Origin: Cloeon dipterum | Lineage: Eukaryota > Arthropoda > Insecta > Ephemeroptera > Baetidae | Assembly (NCBI RefSeq): GCF_949628265.1 | Contig: NC_088788.1 | Location: 36,398,959-36,462,958 of the forward strand | Length of the DNA: 64,000 nucleotides | Direction: 5' to 3' | Part shown: positions 10,414 to 24,599 of the stretch, in pieces | How positions within the stretch are numbered: the first letter of the stretch is position 1 | Layout: the number at the start of each line of letters is the position of its first letter | The notes under the pieces: model-generated | Database searches by the model: none | Told to the model about the DNA's origin: nothing | What the model saw: only the letters and a program-made list of their open reading frames with translations | Made by a program: the position numbers and the translations under genes

Positions 10414-12181
10414 ATGCCGTTCTTGACCAAAAGTGGAAAAGGTCGGCCCAGGAAGACTGGCGCAAAAAACGCGGCTTCGAAGGTCAAGAAGCCGGAAACC
10501 AGCAAAGCAGTCGAGGAGGAACAAGAAAAAGAACCTAGAGCAGGTCCGTCGAAGGCCACAGGGGACAAGAAAACTAGACAAACCCAAAGAAAAAGACCTG
10601 AAGAGGAGTTGACTGGAACGTCAAAGAAAACCGCAGCAGGGAAGGCGAGAAAAGTCATTGCCAAAAGGAAGGACGCGGTTCCTGACGAGGAGCAGAAACG
10701 AAAGAAAGAGGAGGAGGATAAGGCCTGGCTGACCAGTCAAATTAAGAAAGAGAGGTTGCTGATTGAAAAGCTGAAAGACACCATCGAGATCAAGAAGTTT
10801 GAATTGGTTCAACACGGGCCCAAGCCCGAATTGTACACAATTAGAGACGTTATGGACAATTTGCTTCCTGAGTAAGAATTTCGCTGTACCTTTATTTTTA
10901 AACTAATGTACTCATTTTGCAGCTACTCTCACATCAATGGTTTCAAGAGCCATGAGGACAGCATGGCCCTTTTGACGGAAGAAATGAATTTGGCGTCTCA
11001 GGTGGCCGGAGTGGAGCTTGTCGAGCTGGAAAATGAGAGCAACACTGAGACTGGCAAGCAGTCGTACGTGGCCAAATTTCGGTTGCTTGCCGAGGAGGAC
11101 GTCGAAAGCCTCGAATTCGCCATGACATTCACTTCGGCTCTTAACACTCAGGTGAGAAAACTATTTCAAAAGAAAAATATCTGCTAACAAATGGCGCCAA
11201 CGTATGCTTTCTTAATAAATGTAATTTTAAGGCACTTGCGCTGCGATTTCACATTCTATCCTGTCACTGTGCATTCTTCACTTTATATGCTTTCTTTTGA
11301 CGTTCTGTAAACCAAAATCGGTTGAGCTAGTCGCCGTACAATCGTGAAAACCACTATTTTTTGAAATGCTAAGTCTTATCCGACATTTCTTTGGCAAATG
11401 GCTGGATTGATTTTGGTTTTCAACAGGTCAAAACCAATTATATTTAGTAAAGAATGCACAGTGGCAGGATTGAGTCTGAAATCGCAGCGCAAGTGCCTTA
11501 AAATTAAATTTATTACAGAAGAATACATGCTTCAAACACTAAGGGCTTATGCTACTGGTGAATTTACTGACTAATATTTTTCTAGAGTTTTGACGACTTT
11601 GAGGTGGTAAAGTTAGAGCTGCTGAATGGTGATGTGTCCGAGGCCGTGCAGGATTGCTTCGAATTCTGCTTGAAAAACAAAGATTTAGCTCTGGCGGTGG
11701 GATTTCTGAAGCAATACCAAAAGGCAGAAGATGAAAGACTCAATGCCAGTCTTGACATAAAAAATCGCTTTCAAGACTTTGTTCAGGTGAAAATTCGGAA
11801 GAATGTCAACATTATCACACTGATTGTCGGAGGAGATGGAAAAGACTTTTTAGTGAAGGTGAAAAAAACAACTTTTAGAGAGAGAAAAGCTGATTTCACT
11901 CCTTTGCAGGTGTTGTGGGGGTTCCAATTTGTGAGAAAAGAGTTCAGATTCAACATTGAAGTTGTCTACGGAGACAAGCGGACGGGTATTTATATTTATT
12001 TGTGGTAGAATTATATGGTTTAATTTAATTTCGTGCAGAGATCCTGGTTCAGAAAGAATGTGGCGATTTGGTGGACCAATTGGAGACAGCCAGGAAGTAC
12101 TCTGAGCCCTTTGAGAACACTCTTGTTCAATTTATCAAGCAACTGAAAAACCTGAAGAGACGCAATTCAGCAGTTGTGTGA
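10414..12181 (+). CDS. CENP-P-like protein (putative inner-kinetochore subunit)
   Basis: Exons 10414-10871, 10923-11151, 11586-11858, 11910-11985 and 12039-12181 give 392 residues. The ATG at 10414 is preferred; an upstream TTG in the same frame has no support. The N-terminal ~110 residues are basic and low-complexity with an AT-hook-like GKGRPRK. A charged coiled coil follows at ~115-140. The C-terminal ~240 residues follow the layout of vertebrate CENP-P as I recall it: an N-gFKS-hEDs segment, a beta strand (YVAKFRLL), a second strand (VVKLELLNG) leading into a long helix, paired strands (NVNIITLIVGG and FRFNIEVVY), and a closing helix. CENP-P is an RWD-type CCAN subunit paired with CENP-O. 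The match is architectural, from memory. The intron 11859-11909 is 51 nt and in frame, so retention would add 17 residues. Confidence 0.5.
11200..11531. mobile_element. MITE copy A (intron of the CENP-P-like gene)
   Basis: Long imperfect inverted repeats, about 11203-11289 and 11442-11530, share AAGGCACTTGCGCTGCGATT and the CACTGTGCATTCTT segment. The middle carries ACCAAAATCGGTTGAGC. The left flank reads AAATGGCGCCAACG. It is related to copies B and C. Confidence 0.75.
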
Positions 12182-13390
12182 TGCGAATGTGTCTGTTAAT
12201 TTGACATTAAGTGAAATGATAAAACCACGCCTACACAGACAGAAATGGAATGAGGTGAGAAGAATAAGTGATAAACTGAAAAGTGAATGGTAAAAAATCG
12301 AGTGTAAGAGACAATCATCTCTGTATATTCTTATCAAACAAAAAATTAAATTATTCATCATTAATGAGCACAATTTTGTGATTTAGTTATGCATTACCAG
12401 TCTCCAGTCAAGAATAATATTTATTTATTTCACTGATCGCCAATAAAAAAGTGAAAAAGGCATACGTATAAAGGGTACAGGTTGTTAAAACGTCGCCAAT
12501 TTAATAGATAGTTGAGTCGGACAAGGCCTGCACCAAAAAACACATTTTCACACTGCTCAGATTCGTGCCAAAACTTAGATATCTGATGGAAAATATTAAT
12601 ACTGTCGGTCTTGGAAGGGCTGGGGGCGAACTATTCCTATGATTTCAATGGGAAATCTCCGGGTTATAGCTTTGGTAGTCTTGCCCCCCCTATCGAAAAT
12701 CTTGAAGGAAAATGCTCGTTGGCCGAAAAGAGTTCGTACCAGGGGCGGCAGCAGACGCTCTACTCTTTCCTGTACTCATTCAGTCACATCAAAATCAATC
12801 TTGCTGCTGCAGCATAATACATCTTGAGAAACTGAAGTTGCATCTAATTTTGGGCTTGTCCGGTGCAGCTCTGTTCTGTACCTTGGTGAGCTTCAGCATA
12901 ATTCAGATCAGTTTTAATTTATTTTAATTAATTTGGTCTGGCTTGAGTCACAGAGATTTGTAATTGTGGTTTTATTTGGCTCTAAGTAAAGGTATCTCAA
13001 GTTAACGAACTTCAAACAAACAAATTTCTCCGGGTTAGTTGATTTTGTGGACATTTTTAAGAAAGATTTAATTGCTTGGCTAGCAGAGAAACATTTGTTC
13101 GCTTCTGCTTTGTGTCCTCTCAAATTATAACAAAATCTCTTCAGTACAAAAACAAATTATAAACGAGTGATGAATATGAAATGACAGAAATAATTTTCCT
13201 CTTTTAACTGAAATTTAAATATTTGAATTTCCACCAACTGAGTGATGAGTTGCAGGATGTTTTTGCCTTGCTAGTTTATAGAGTATCTAATGAAATGCAC
13301 ACCACCGATCTGCCTTAACTGAAAGATTAACCAATAAAATTGTCCAAATTTTAATTTATGCTGGTTTTCATGATTTCAGAATGCATTAAT
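12182..13390. other. Intergenic, no gene seen
   Basis: AT-rich sequence without a credible frame. 12643-12693 resembles one end of the hAT MITE at 13960-14073 (AATCTCCGGGTTATAGCTTT followed by a C-rich end) and is probably a truncated copy. Confidence 0.4.
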
Positions 13391-13394
13391 TCAC

Positions 13395-13875
13395 CATGAA
13401 TTGGTTAAAATGTGCGTTGAACTCTTCTCGTCAAGCCAGGTTGAATGAACGCCTAATTTGAGGCCAAAGGTCACCAAAGGCCTCATTTTAAAAATTTTCC
13501 GGTTGATTTTGAAAGCCAGTACTATGCAAATTCAAAATTCCAAAAGGCCCTCAAAAGTTGTCTCAGGATACGTGTTAACTTGTGTCAAATAGAAAGGTTG
13601 CCTTTGGCATTGTTTTCGAGCGAATTTAAAAAAAAAGATCTCAAATGTTTCGTATCTTTGCAAATATTGTGAGCGCCAAATCTCGGGTTCTAAGGGTCAG
13701 AAATGTATATTATGCTGCACAACGTTCTACTTCGTTTGACTTCCCCTGGTGAGCAGAATGATTTTTGGGGTGCTCAATTTTGGGCTAATACCTCAAACCC
13801 TATTAGCCATAATCTCATCCCCCCGAGTCAAAAAGGTGGATATTTTAAACCATTCTCGATTTTATGTAAATTTTA
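13395..13875 (+). repeat. Dispersed repeat family R1, copy
   Basis: Diagnostic blocks in order: GTTGAACTCTTCTCGTCAAG, a GGTCACCAAAGG-type segment, GGCCCTCAAAAG, GCGCCAAATCTCGGGTTCTA and GTGAGCAGAATG. All recur in the same order at 53665-54140 and in reverse complement at 55010-55440. There is no coding potential and no clear terminal repeats. Copies are strongly diverged. Confidence 0.7.
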
Positions 13876-13959
13876 TAAAATCCGGAATTTAGATATTATT
13901 TAACTCTGCTGTTTTGAATATATAATGAATTTGCAATATTTTTTCTAAAGCGTTAATAC

Positions 13960-14073
13960 TAGGGCTGCCACTCTCCGGGTTTGGGACTGAAAATGTAACA
14001 CGGGAAGGACAGGGATCTCTGGGTTTCGAGTCCAAAATCTCCGGGTTCTAGCTTTGGAAGTCTGGCACCCCTA
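13960..14073. mobile_element. hAT-type MITE, 114 bp
   Basis: Terminal inverted repeats TAGGGCTGCCA and TGGCACCCCTA differ at one base. A perfect 8-bp target duplication, GTTAATAC, occurs at 13952-13959 and 14074-14081. An 8-bp duplication with a TAGGG start is the hAT signature. It holds no coding sequence. Confidence 0.88.
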
Positions 14074-14186
14074 GTTAATACAGCATTTAAAATTTTAAAA
14101 ATTTTAATTTAAAAATTTACCTGAAATCACTGGCAAATTTCCACGCAGATTTAATTTTTATCTCTGTGGCTAGGAGTTATTATGCT

Positions 14187-14591
14187 TTATTGCACCTTAA
14201 GCAAGAGTGATTTGGGTGGCCCTGAAAAGGGCCGAGATTTTCGAGAGGCCTTCTTGGGCAGGAGGACGGCCTGGACACCTCCCTGGGCGACGGTCACGCC
14301 GGAGAGCAACTTGTTCAGCTCCTCGTCGTTGCGGATGGCCAGCTGGAGGTGACGGGGGATGATGCGGGTCTTCTTGTTGTCGCGGGCAGCGTTGCCGGCC
14401 AAATCGAGCACCTCGGCGGCCAAGTGTTCCATGACGGCGGCCAGGTAGACAACTAGACACGGATGGATGCGGCCCACGGGGAACTGAAGTTCCGCACGGC
14501 TGGAGCGGGTGTTTGCCTTTCCCTTTCCTTCACTTTTCCTTTTTCTCCGCGGCCAGACGTTACGAGTTTCTGTGATGTGCGAGTGTAACAA
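14187..14591 (-). pseudogene. Histone H2A relic
   Basis: The frame stays open for 134 codons and matches H2A from TRSSRA to QAVLLPKK. It lacks the ~17 residues from [17 protein letters not shown] (loop 1 and the start of helix 1) and also LPNI. The N-terminus is not MSGRGKGG, and the normal stop is gone, so the frame runs through the 3' stem-loop (RPFSGPPK). Without loop 1 it should not form a normal dimer with H2B. The stem-loop at 14218-14233 is intact. It is closest to the H2A at 23549-23923. Confidence 0.8.
14218..14233 (-). terminator. Histone 3' stem-loop of the H2A relic
   Basis: The perfect 6-bp stem GGCCCTTTTCAGGGCC (minus strand) is intact although the gene is damaged. Confidence 0.8.
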
Positions 14592-14719
14592 ATATGGTAA
14601 TAGAGTGATTAGAATTAGAACAAGAAAGAAGAACGCGGCGAAAAAGTACAGACCTGGTACAGACTATAGAGCTAGAGCTTGTTTATTTACCAAGGAAGTG
14701 GGAGTGGCAGCCTAGAGCC

Positions 14720-14870
14720 GAGACGCATGCGCCAATCAGAGAGCGAGCGACGCTGCTATTGGCTCGCTATAGTTGTCCTTTATGTGTATGACATGCACAT
14801 TCAATGGAAGTGACGTCAGATTTCGTTCTAGAAGCCTGTTTTGCCGGTCTGGAAAGGTCTAGAAGATACC
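14720..14870 (+). promoter_or_regulatory. HSP90 promoter: heat-shock elements, CRE, CCAAT boxes
   Basis: TTCTAGAA at 14826-14833 and the pair TCTGGAA / TCTAGAA at 14849-14865 form an array of heat-shock elements. TGACGTCA, a CRE consensus, is at 14811-14818. GCCAATC near 14731 and ATTGG near 14758 are CCAAT boxes. GCATGCGCC nearby resembles an NRF1 site. The array lies 150-200 bases upstream of the likely 5' UTR exon, which ends at 15035 before GTAAGT. Confidence 0.8.
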
Positions 14871-15473
14871 TCAGATACCCTCGTGGCTTTGATTCCCCGG
14901 CGTCCTCGCGCTACCCGCTACCGGCCATTTCTAATCAAGCTAGCTAGGCGAGAGCGTCGATCGCATCTTGTAGGAGAGCATCCCTGACTCAAACCTAATC
15001 CTAACTCAACTTTCGTTACAAATTCCAAAGCAAAGGTAAGTTCTTACTCGGAATATTTCACTTCCTTAGTCTAATCGGGGTGTCTGATAGCTTAATTTAA
15101 ATCGAATTTCTGTGTTTTCCAAAGTGATTATGTATGTATCATGCCTCGTGGTTCAAAAATTCCTCGTGTCTTCTAATTTCTGTCGCTTTCCTTCTCAACT
15201 TTTCAAGAGTTGATTCGTATTCTTTATTTTAATGATTTAATATTATAATCGTGTAAGTAAGACACTAATTTAAGTTGGGAAATTTCGGATTTTACATAAT
15301 CCGAAAATTGCATCATGCCCATCAGTAATCACTTCTCAACTACTTTTACTCCCGATATAGTGAGCTCAATACATATCAGGGCGTGTAGCTGCGCACATCA
15401 AACAGAATATTGATTTTCTGTTTCATGTTCTCTTTGGTGAAACGGCGTAAGTAATTTTGATGTAAACTTTTAG

Positions 15474-18927
<3,454 letters not shown>

Positions 18928-19127
18928 ATCTTTTCCTTTGACCTGCAGACTGATTCTCAAATAATTGTTAGTGTTGCGCGTTCGATACGGGGGCACAGAA
19001 CTGATTTTAATTTTGTTCCTGACAATTAAATTCAAACAGAGAATAATAATTATTGCATTTCCATTCCGTCAACATGTCATTTGAATATCAATGATTGGCA
19101 AGTGGTGTGTGTGATTGATGAATGAAC

Positions 19128-19133
19128 AATAAA
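19128..19133 (+). terminator. Poly(A) signal of HSP90
   Basis: AATAAA about 200 bases after the stop codon. Confidence 0.6.
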
Positions 19134-19139
19134 ATGAGT

Positions 19140-20180
19140 CGATTATCATTATCATTCTAGTTTAAATTTTACCTTATTCCGTTTTATATTAACCTAGTAT
19201 TGCTTTTATGAGATGAATCAGATTATTAGATATTGAACATAATAAAAATGGGAAAACCCACAGAATATTAAATTGTAATTTAAAACAGACGCCTGTGTGA
19301 TAAATTATTACCATTTAGGCTGATTGAAGCTGGATAACTGCTCTAGAAAATTAACGAAAAATGTTTCAATGAAATAATAACATCCGCACCCGCTTTAATG
19401 GTTCTTCCACCTTTAAATCCTACTGCGCTTTAAGTTTCCTTTTTGGGGAGCTTCAAGTTAAGTTAAAAACATATTTATAGCTTATAACAATAATTGTAAA
19501 CAAGAGTGGGGTAGGAAGGACACCTAAAAGATGCATCATACCTTCAGTCGTGCACAACCCTCAGAGGAGATAAGGTAGGATAATTTTATAGTACAATATA
19601 TGGTGTTTTTCTCTGAAAATTGGGTGACGCCGACATCCTGGCCTATTTCATTCCATTTTGGCGATTGATTTGATATTTGATGCGGCGCCGTGTGTAGCGC
19701 GTCGGCAACGTTTTTATTTTTTTTCTTCAATTTGCATTTTCTCCAACACCGCCAACGTGTTTTTGTTTCCATTTTGGATGTTGGGATGTGCATAATTGCT
19801 CTGCTGATCCGCATTAAAATTCCTTCTTGAATCTAAATTTATACAGGTTGATGGTGTTCGAAAAAAATTCTAAATTCAATTTTAATTACAGATGAATGAG
19901 TTGTATTTTGAATTAGAAAAATACCATACAGAGGAAATGCTTGAGTGTCATAATAATGAATTAAACAGCAAAACGAATACTCGTCATCAAACGAAGAAAC
20001 TTGTAATTTAAAATTATCCTTTTAAATAAAAATATTTTTTCTTTTTAACGACAAATAATACTCAATTTCTCCTGTTTGCCTTAAAGCCGATTATAGTAGT
20101 TTCCATAATAATTTTCTAGAGATTTTAATGCACGATGCATGCTTTACTATATGAAAGCTCGTCCTCATTCTTTTCGTTGA
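19140..20180. other. Intergenic, no gene seen
   Basis: AT-rich. No frame with plausible coding content, no RNA gene recognised. Confidence 0.4.
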
Positions 20181-20188
20181 GTCATAAT

Positions 20189-20669
20189 TAGGGTTGTGCA
20201 AAACCGATTATCGATCATTTTTTCTTTTGCATTTATGATGTCCGCACTTTTAAATGAATAAAAAATTTTGAATAAAACAAATTTTGACAGATTTTCAAAA
20301 TCGATTATTTTAGATTATTTCATCCAAACCGACTATTTTTCGATTATCACCCATTTAAAAAGCGATTATTATTGTCTGATTTTGAAAAAATGGGTATTTT
20401 CTCATTATGTCGTCGAAAACCGCTCAACGTGATTCAATGTTTTAAGCAGCAGAGAGGTTGCCAAAACCAATTTATTAAAGTATTCTTGATTATTGGCATT
20501 TTTTTAAATCCTGAAAGGGGGTGCACTGCACCCCATTTCAGTTTTTTGAAATATACCGAGTATTTTTTAATAATAGCGTTTTTAAAAAAAATTGATTGTA
20601 TGCCTCTAAATTTCCGACTTATTAATCGATTATTTCTTTCCTAAATCGACTATTTTTGAACATTCCCTA
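20189..20669. mobile_element. hAT-type MITE, 481 bp
   Basis: Starts TAGGGTTGTGCAAAACCG and ends, as reverse complement, TAGGGAATGTTCAAAAATAG, an imperfect ~25-bp terminal inverted repeat. A perfect 8-bp target duplication, GTCATAAT, is at 20181-20188 and 20670-20677. CGATTAT and its complement recur inside. No transposase is encoded. Confidence 0.88.
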
Positions 20670-21008
20670 GTCATAATTCAATTCAATTTTATGTTATTTT
20701 TAAGGAAATATAATTTTCTCAAAACATTTCTTGGGGCGGGGGTGGCGAAGGGCTCAAACATACGCAAAACTTTACGGCAAGAACAGCGAACATTGGTTTT
20801 CCACTGTGCGACCCATAAGGAGCTGTGCTATAAATTTTTTACGGTGAAAAAACGTGGTTTGAGATTTTAAATATTTTAAATTCATGAAATTGGCACGTTT
20901 AGGATTAATCAGGCATTTTTAGTGTTAGTGAATAACATGCCGAAACGCTAAATTAATTAGTGTTTTCATTTTTAGATTTGGCATTTGTTTGCTCAAAAAC
21001 TCGTCAAA

Positions 21009-22611
21009 ATGACAACCAATGTAAGTTATTTTAAAACTCTTTTTTAATTTCAATTTGACGAATCTGTTATTGCTAAAATTTCAAGGTGCGTGACATCATT
21101 AGAAACCACCAAGTTAAGGTTCCGAAAGGTGCCATTCAGTGTTTTGAGGACAAAGTTCAGAGCTCCGATCCCAATGAGCTCGCTCTGTATGGCCGCTCGA
21201 TGACCCGCATACTGTTGTCCTACATCATCGGAGAAAGGGTCATCTCTCAACAGAGCTTCCGGCCCATTGACGGATGCACAAAACCGGATATTAAAGTTTT
21301 GAATTGCATCCAAGGTAATTTTTTTTTAATACACTTATTTATTAATTTTGATTGTTTTAGATATGATGGACTCCAGGCCGGTGTTTGGTAAAGTTGTCGT
21401 TTCTAAAGAGTTCCAAAAGTTCGGCGACATGCTGAGAACTCATCAGAAAGGCCAATCAGTCAGTCGAACGAGGATCGTCACCTATTACGCAGGGGGTGCA
21501 AAAAAACGGTCAGCCAGCTGCGGTAAAAGAGAAAAAGTAAAGCAGAAAAAGTAAGTATATTTATCAAAACAATACGCTTATTGTTAGTTGAATGGCTTAT
21601 TTACCAATTAAAAGAATAACAAAATTTGAATGCGATTTAATTAAAAGATAAATTAATATATAAGCACTTTCTTTTACAGTACATTGGCTGTTTCGGTTGA
21701 AATGTTCAAAATAAATTCACCAGAGCACATTTAGTACCAGTTGCAGAGATTATTGAATTAATAATTTTGTCAGAAGCATTATTTTTTAAGAAGAACCAGT
21801 CATTTTGCCAGTTTCAACGTCTCTGAACCCATTAACTTTTACTTTTCATTTTGTTGGAAAATGTGCAAGAAATTTCACCCTAACAGAAATACATGCATCA
21901 TAAAAATCAAAGAACATTCTGCATTGCTGACTATGTTGAGTTAATTCTTTTTGTGAAATGCAACAAAATTTTGTCTCTGCAAGGTGGAATTATGAAATAA
22001 TTATATTTTTCAGATTTGGCCAAATTTGTAATATTTTTCGCTTCATTTCAATCTCTATCACGTGACAATCTGTCCAACGATGTACGAATCTTGAGGAAAA
22101 TTTCCCCAAATTGTGAACAAATAGTGATTTTGGAATAAATATACAATGCGCTTGATTAGCATGCAAACTTTTGAGCCGATTTTTTTAAAAACTGTATCAC
22201 ACCAGGGAGGTTTTGGGCTTTTTCCCCTTTTAATATAGTAATTCGAAAGGTTAAAAGGAATTTCACAAATTGTCTTTTAAACTTAACTTTATAATCTTAA
22301 AGTTGGTGAACTTTATTCTCAAAGTTAATTAAATTTTAAAAATTCGATTGTTCCTTAGGCGGCGAGCTGGCAGTAAAACTGAGGGAGAGCAGAGCGTTCT
22401 CCGCCAAGTCTCTAGCAGTGCTCCTTCAGTTCCTAAAGACGATTGTTTGATTCAAGAACTTAGTGAATTTATAGTTCTTAAGAGAGCCGCATCTTCAAAT
22501 TCCACCCAGAAAGAGCACTCTCCTGTTGGTCCAGAGAAACGACAATTGACTGACAATGAGGCATCAGTCGTGAGCAAGGCACTACCTAGCATGCCCGACT
22601 TGTTTTTCTGA
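21009..22611 (+). CDS. Small protein with a possible BEN domain
   Basis: Exons 21009-21020, 21086-21314, 21361-21550 and 22359-22611 give 227 residues with consistent phases (donors GTAAGT, GTAATT, GTAAGT). Residues ~5-100 look like a compact helical domain. The segment ELALYGRSMTRILLSYIIGE, followed by SFRPIDGCTKPDIKVLNCIQ, resembles the BEN domain pattern of an L..Y...L...L helix, a loop, then K...D..kV..I. BEN proteins bind DNA and act as chromatin repressors or insulator factors. The rest is basic and then low-complexity (KKRSASCGKREKVKQKKRR, then Ser/Glu-rich). The family is not certain. The open frame seems to stop cleanly at TGA 22609-22611. Confidence 0.5.
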
Positions 22612-22800
22612 CGAACCGTCCATTCCGTCAAACGTTACATGTCAAGAATCACGATGATGCGCCCTGTGTCAATTTCACCGCCTTGGGATCTAATTTTGAA
22701 GAACTCTCCGCCGGGATATTGGGTGAAGCGGAAAACGTTTAGCAAGAGGAAGGAGCTCTCACATCAAAAATACCCACCGAAAACGTCTTAAAAAGAAAAG

Positions 22801-23087
<287 letters not shown>

Positions 23088-23117
23088 GCTGCTCGCGTCA
23101 AGCTTGTAGCTAAAATC

Positions 23118-23133
23118 GGCCCTTTTCAGGGAC
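23118..23133 (+). terminator. Degenerate histone 3' stem-loop of the H2B relic
   Basis: GGCCCTTTTCAGGGAC. The penultimate stem pair is broken compared with the other histone genes in the window. Confidence 0.75.
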
Positions 23134-23508
23134 CCCTAATATTTATCTGCCAAAAATACGAAGCAATCACTTTCAATGCTGAATAATCTGGTATGAACAT
23201 ATAGCAAAATTGGTAAAGAAATTAGATTTAACTTAATCTAGCTGAAATTAATGATACAACTCGATTGTTTTGTCATTTGCTATGTTCATATGGGTTATTT
23301 CCAGTTAAGTTTTTAATTCGTTCGACTTTGTGTTCGAGAAAATAAATTTTTGATTTAAAAAATCTCAAATATGTTGTATTTTTACAATGTTGAGAGCGCC
23401 AAATCTCAGGTTGTGAGGGTCCGAAATGTACGCAACGACCGCAGAGTTTATTATTTAATCTAGTGACTAGAAGAAATGCTTTGCACCTTTAGCTTGATTA
23501 ATTTGGGT

Positions 23509-23524
23509 GGCCCTGAAAAGGGCC
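23509..23524 (-). terminator. Histone 3' stem-loop of H2A
   Basis: Perfect 6-bp stem, four-base TTTC-type loop, 25 bases past the stop codon. It directs SLBP/U7-dependent 3' processing. Confidence 0.93.
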
Positions 23525-23548
23525 GATTTTCGGAGAGCGGCTACAGAA

Positions 23549-24154
<606 letters not shown>

Positions 24155-24529
24155 ATGCCTCCCAAAACCTCCGGAAAGGCCGCCAAGAAGTCGGGCAAGG
24201 CCCAGAAGAACATCAGCAAGTCTGACAAGAAGGGAAAGAGGAAGCGCAGGAAGGAGTCCTATGCCATCTACATCTACAAGGTGCTGAAGCAGGTCCACCC
24301 CGACACCGGAGTGTCCAGCAAGGCCATGTCGATCATGAACTCGTTCGTGAACGACATCTTCGAGCGCATCGCCGCCGAAGCCAGCCGCCTGGCGCACTAC
24401 AACAAGCGCTCCACCATCACCTCCCGCGAAATCCAGACCGCCGTCCGTCTGCTGCTGCCTGGAGAATTGGCCAAGCACGCCGTTTCTGAGGGAACCAAGG
24501 CCGTGACCAAGTACACCAGCTCCAAATAA
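24155..24529 (+). CDS. His2B: Histone H2B
   Basis: 124 residues, intronless, from [18 protein letters not shown] to AVTKYTSSK. The basic tail and complete histone fold are present, with the repression motif region KRKRRKES and the C-terminal helix holding the conserved ubiquitylation Lys (in VTKYTSSK). It pairs with H2A in the nucleosome core. It is followed by a perfect stem-loop at 24560-24575. No poly(A) signal is needed. Confidence 0.98.
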   Translation: MPPKTSGKAAKKSGKAQKNISKSDKKGKRKRRKESYAIYIYKVLKQVHPDTGVSSKAMSIMNSFVNDIFERIAAEASRLAHYNKRSTITSREIQTAVRLLLPGELAKHAVSEGTKAVTKYTSSK

Positions 24530-24559
24530 GCTGCTCGCGTCAAGCTTGTAGCTAAAATC

Positions 24560-24575
24560 GGCCCTTTTCAGGGCC
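24560..24575 (+). terminator. Histone 3' stem-loop of H2B
   Basis: GGCCCTTTTCAGGGCC followed by ACCCA, 30 bases after the stop. Confidence 0.93.
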
Positions 24576-24599
24576 ACCCAAATTTATCTGCCAAAGATA

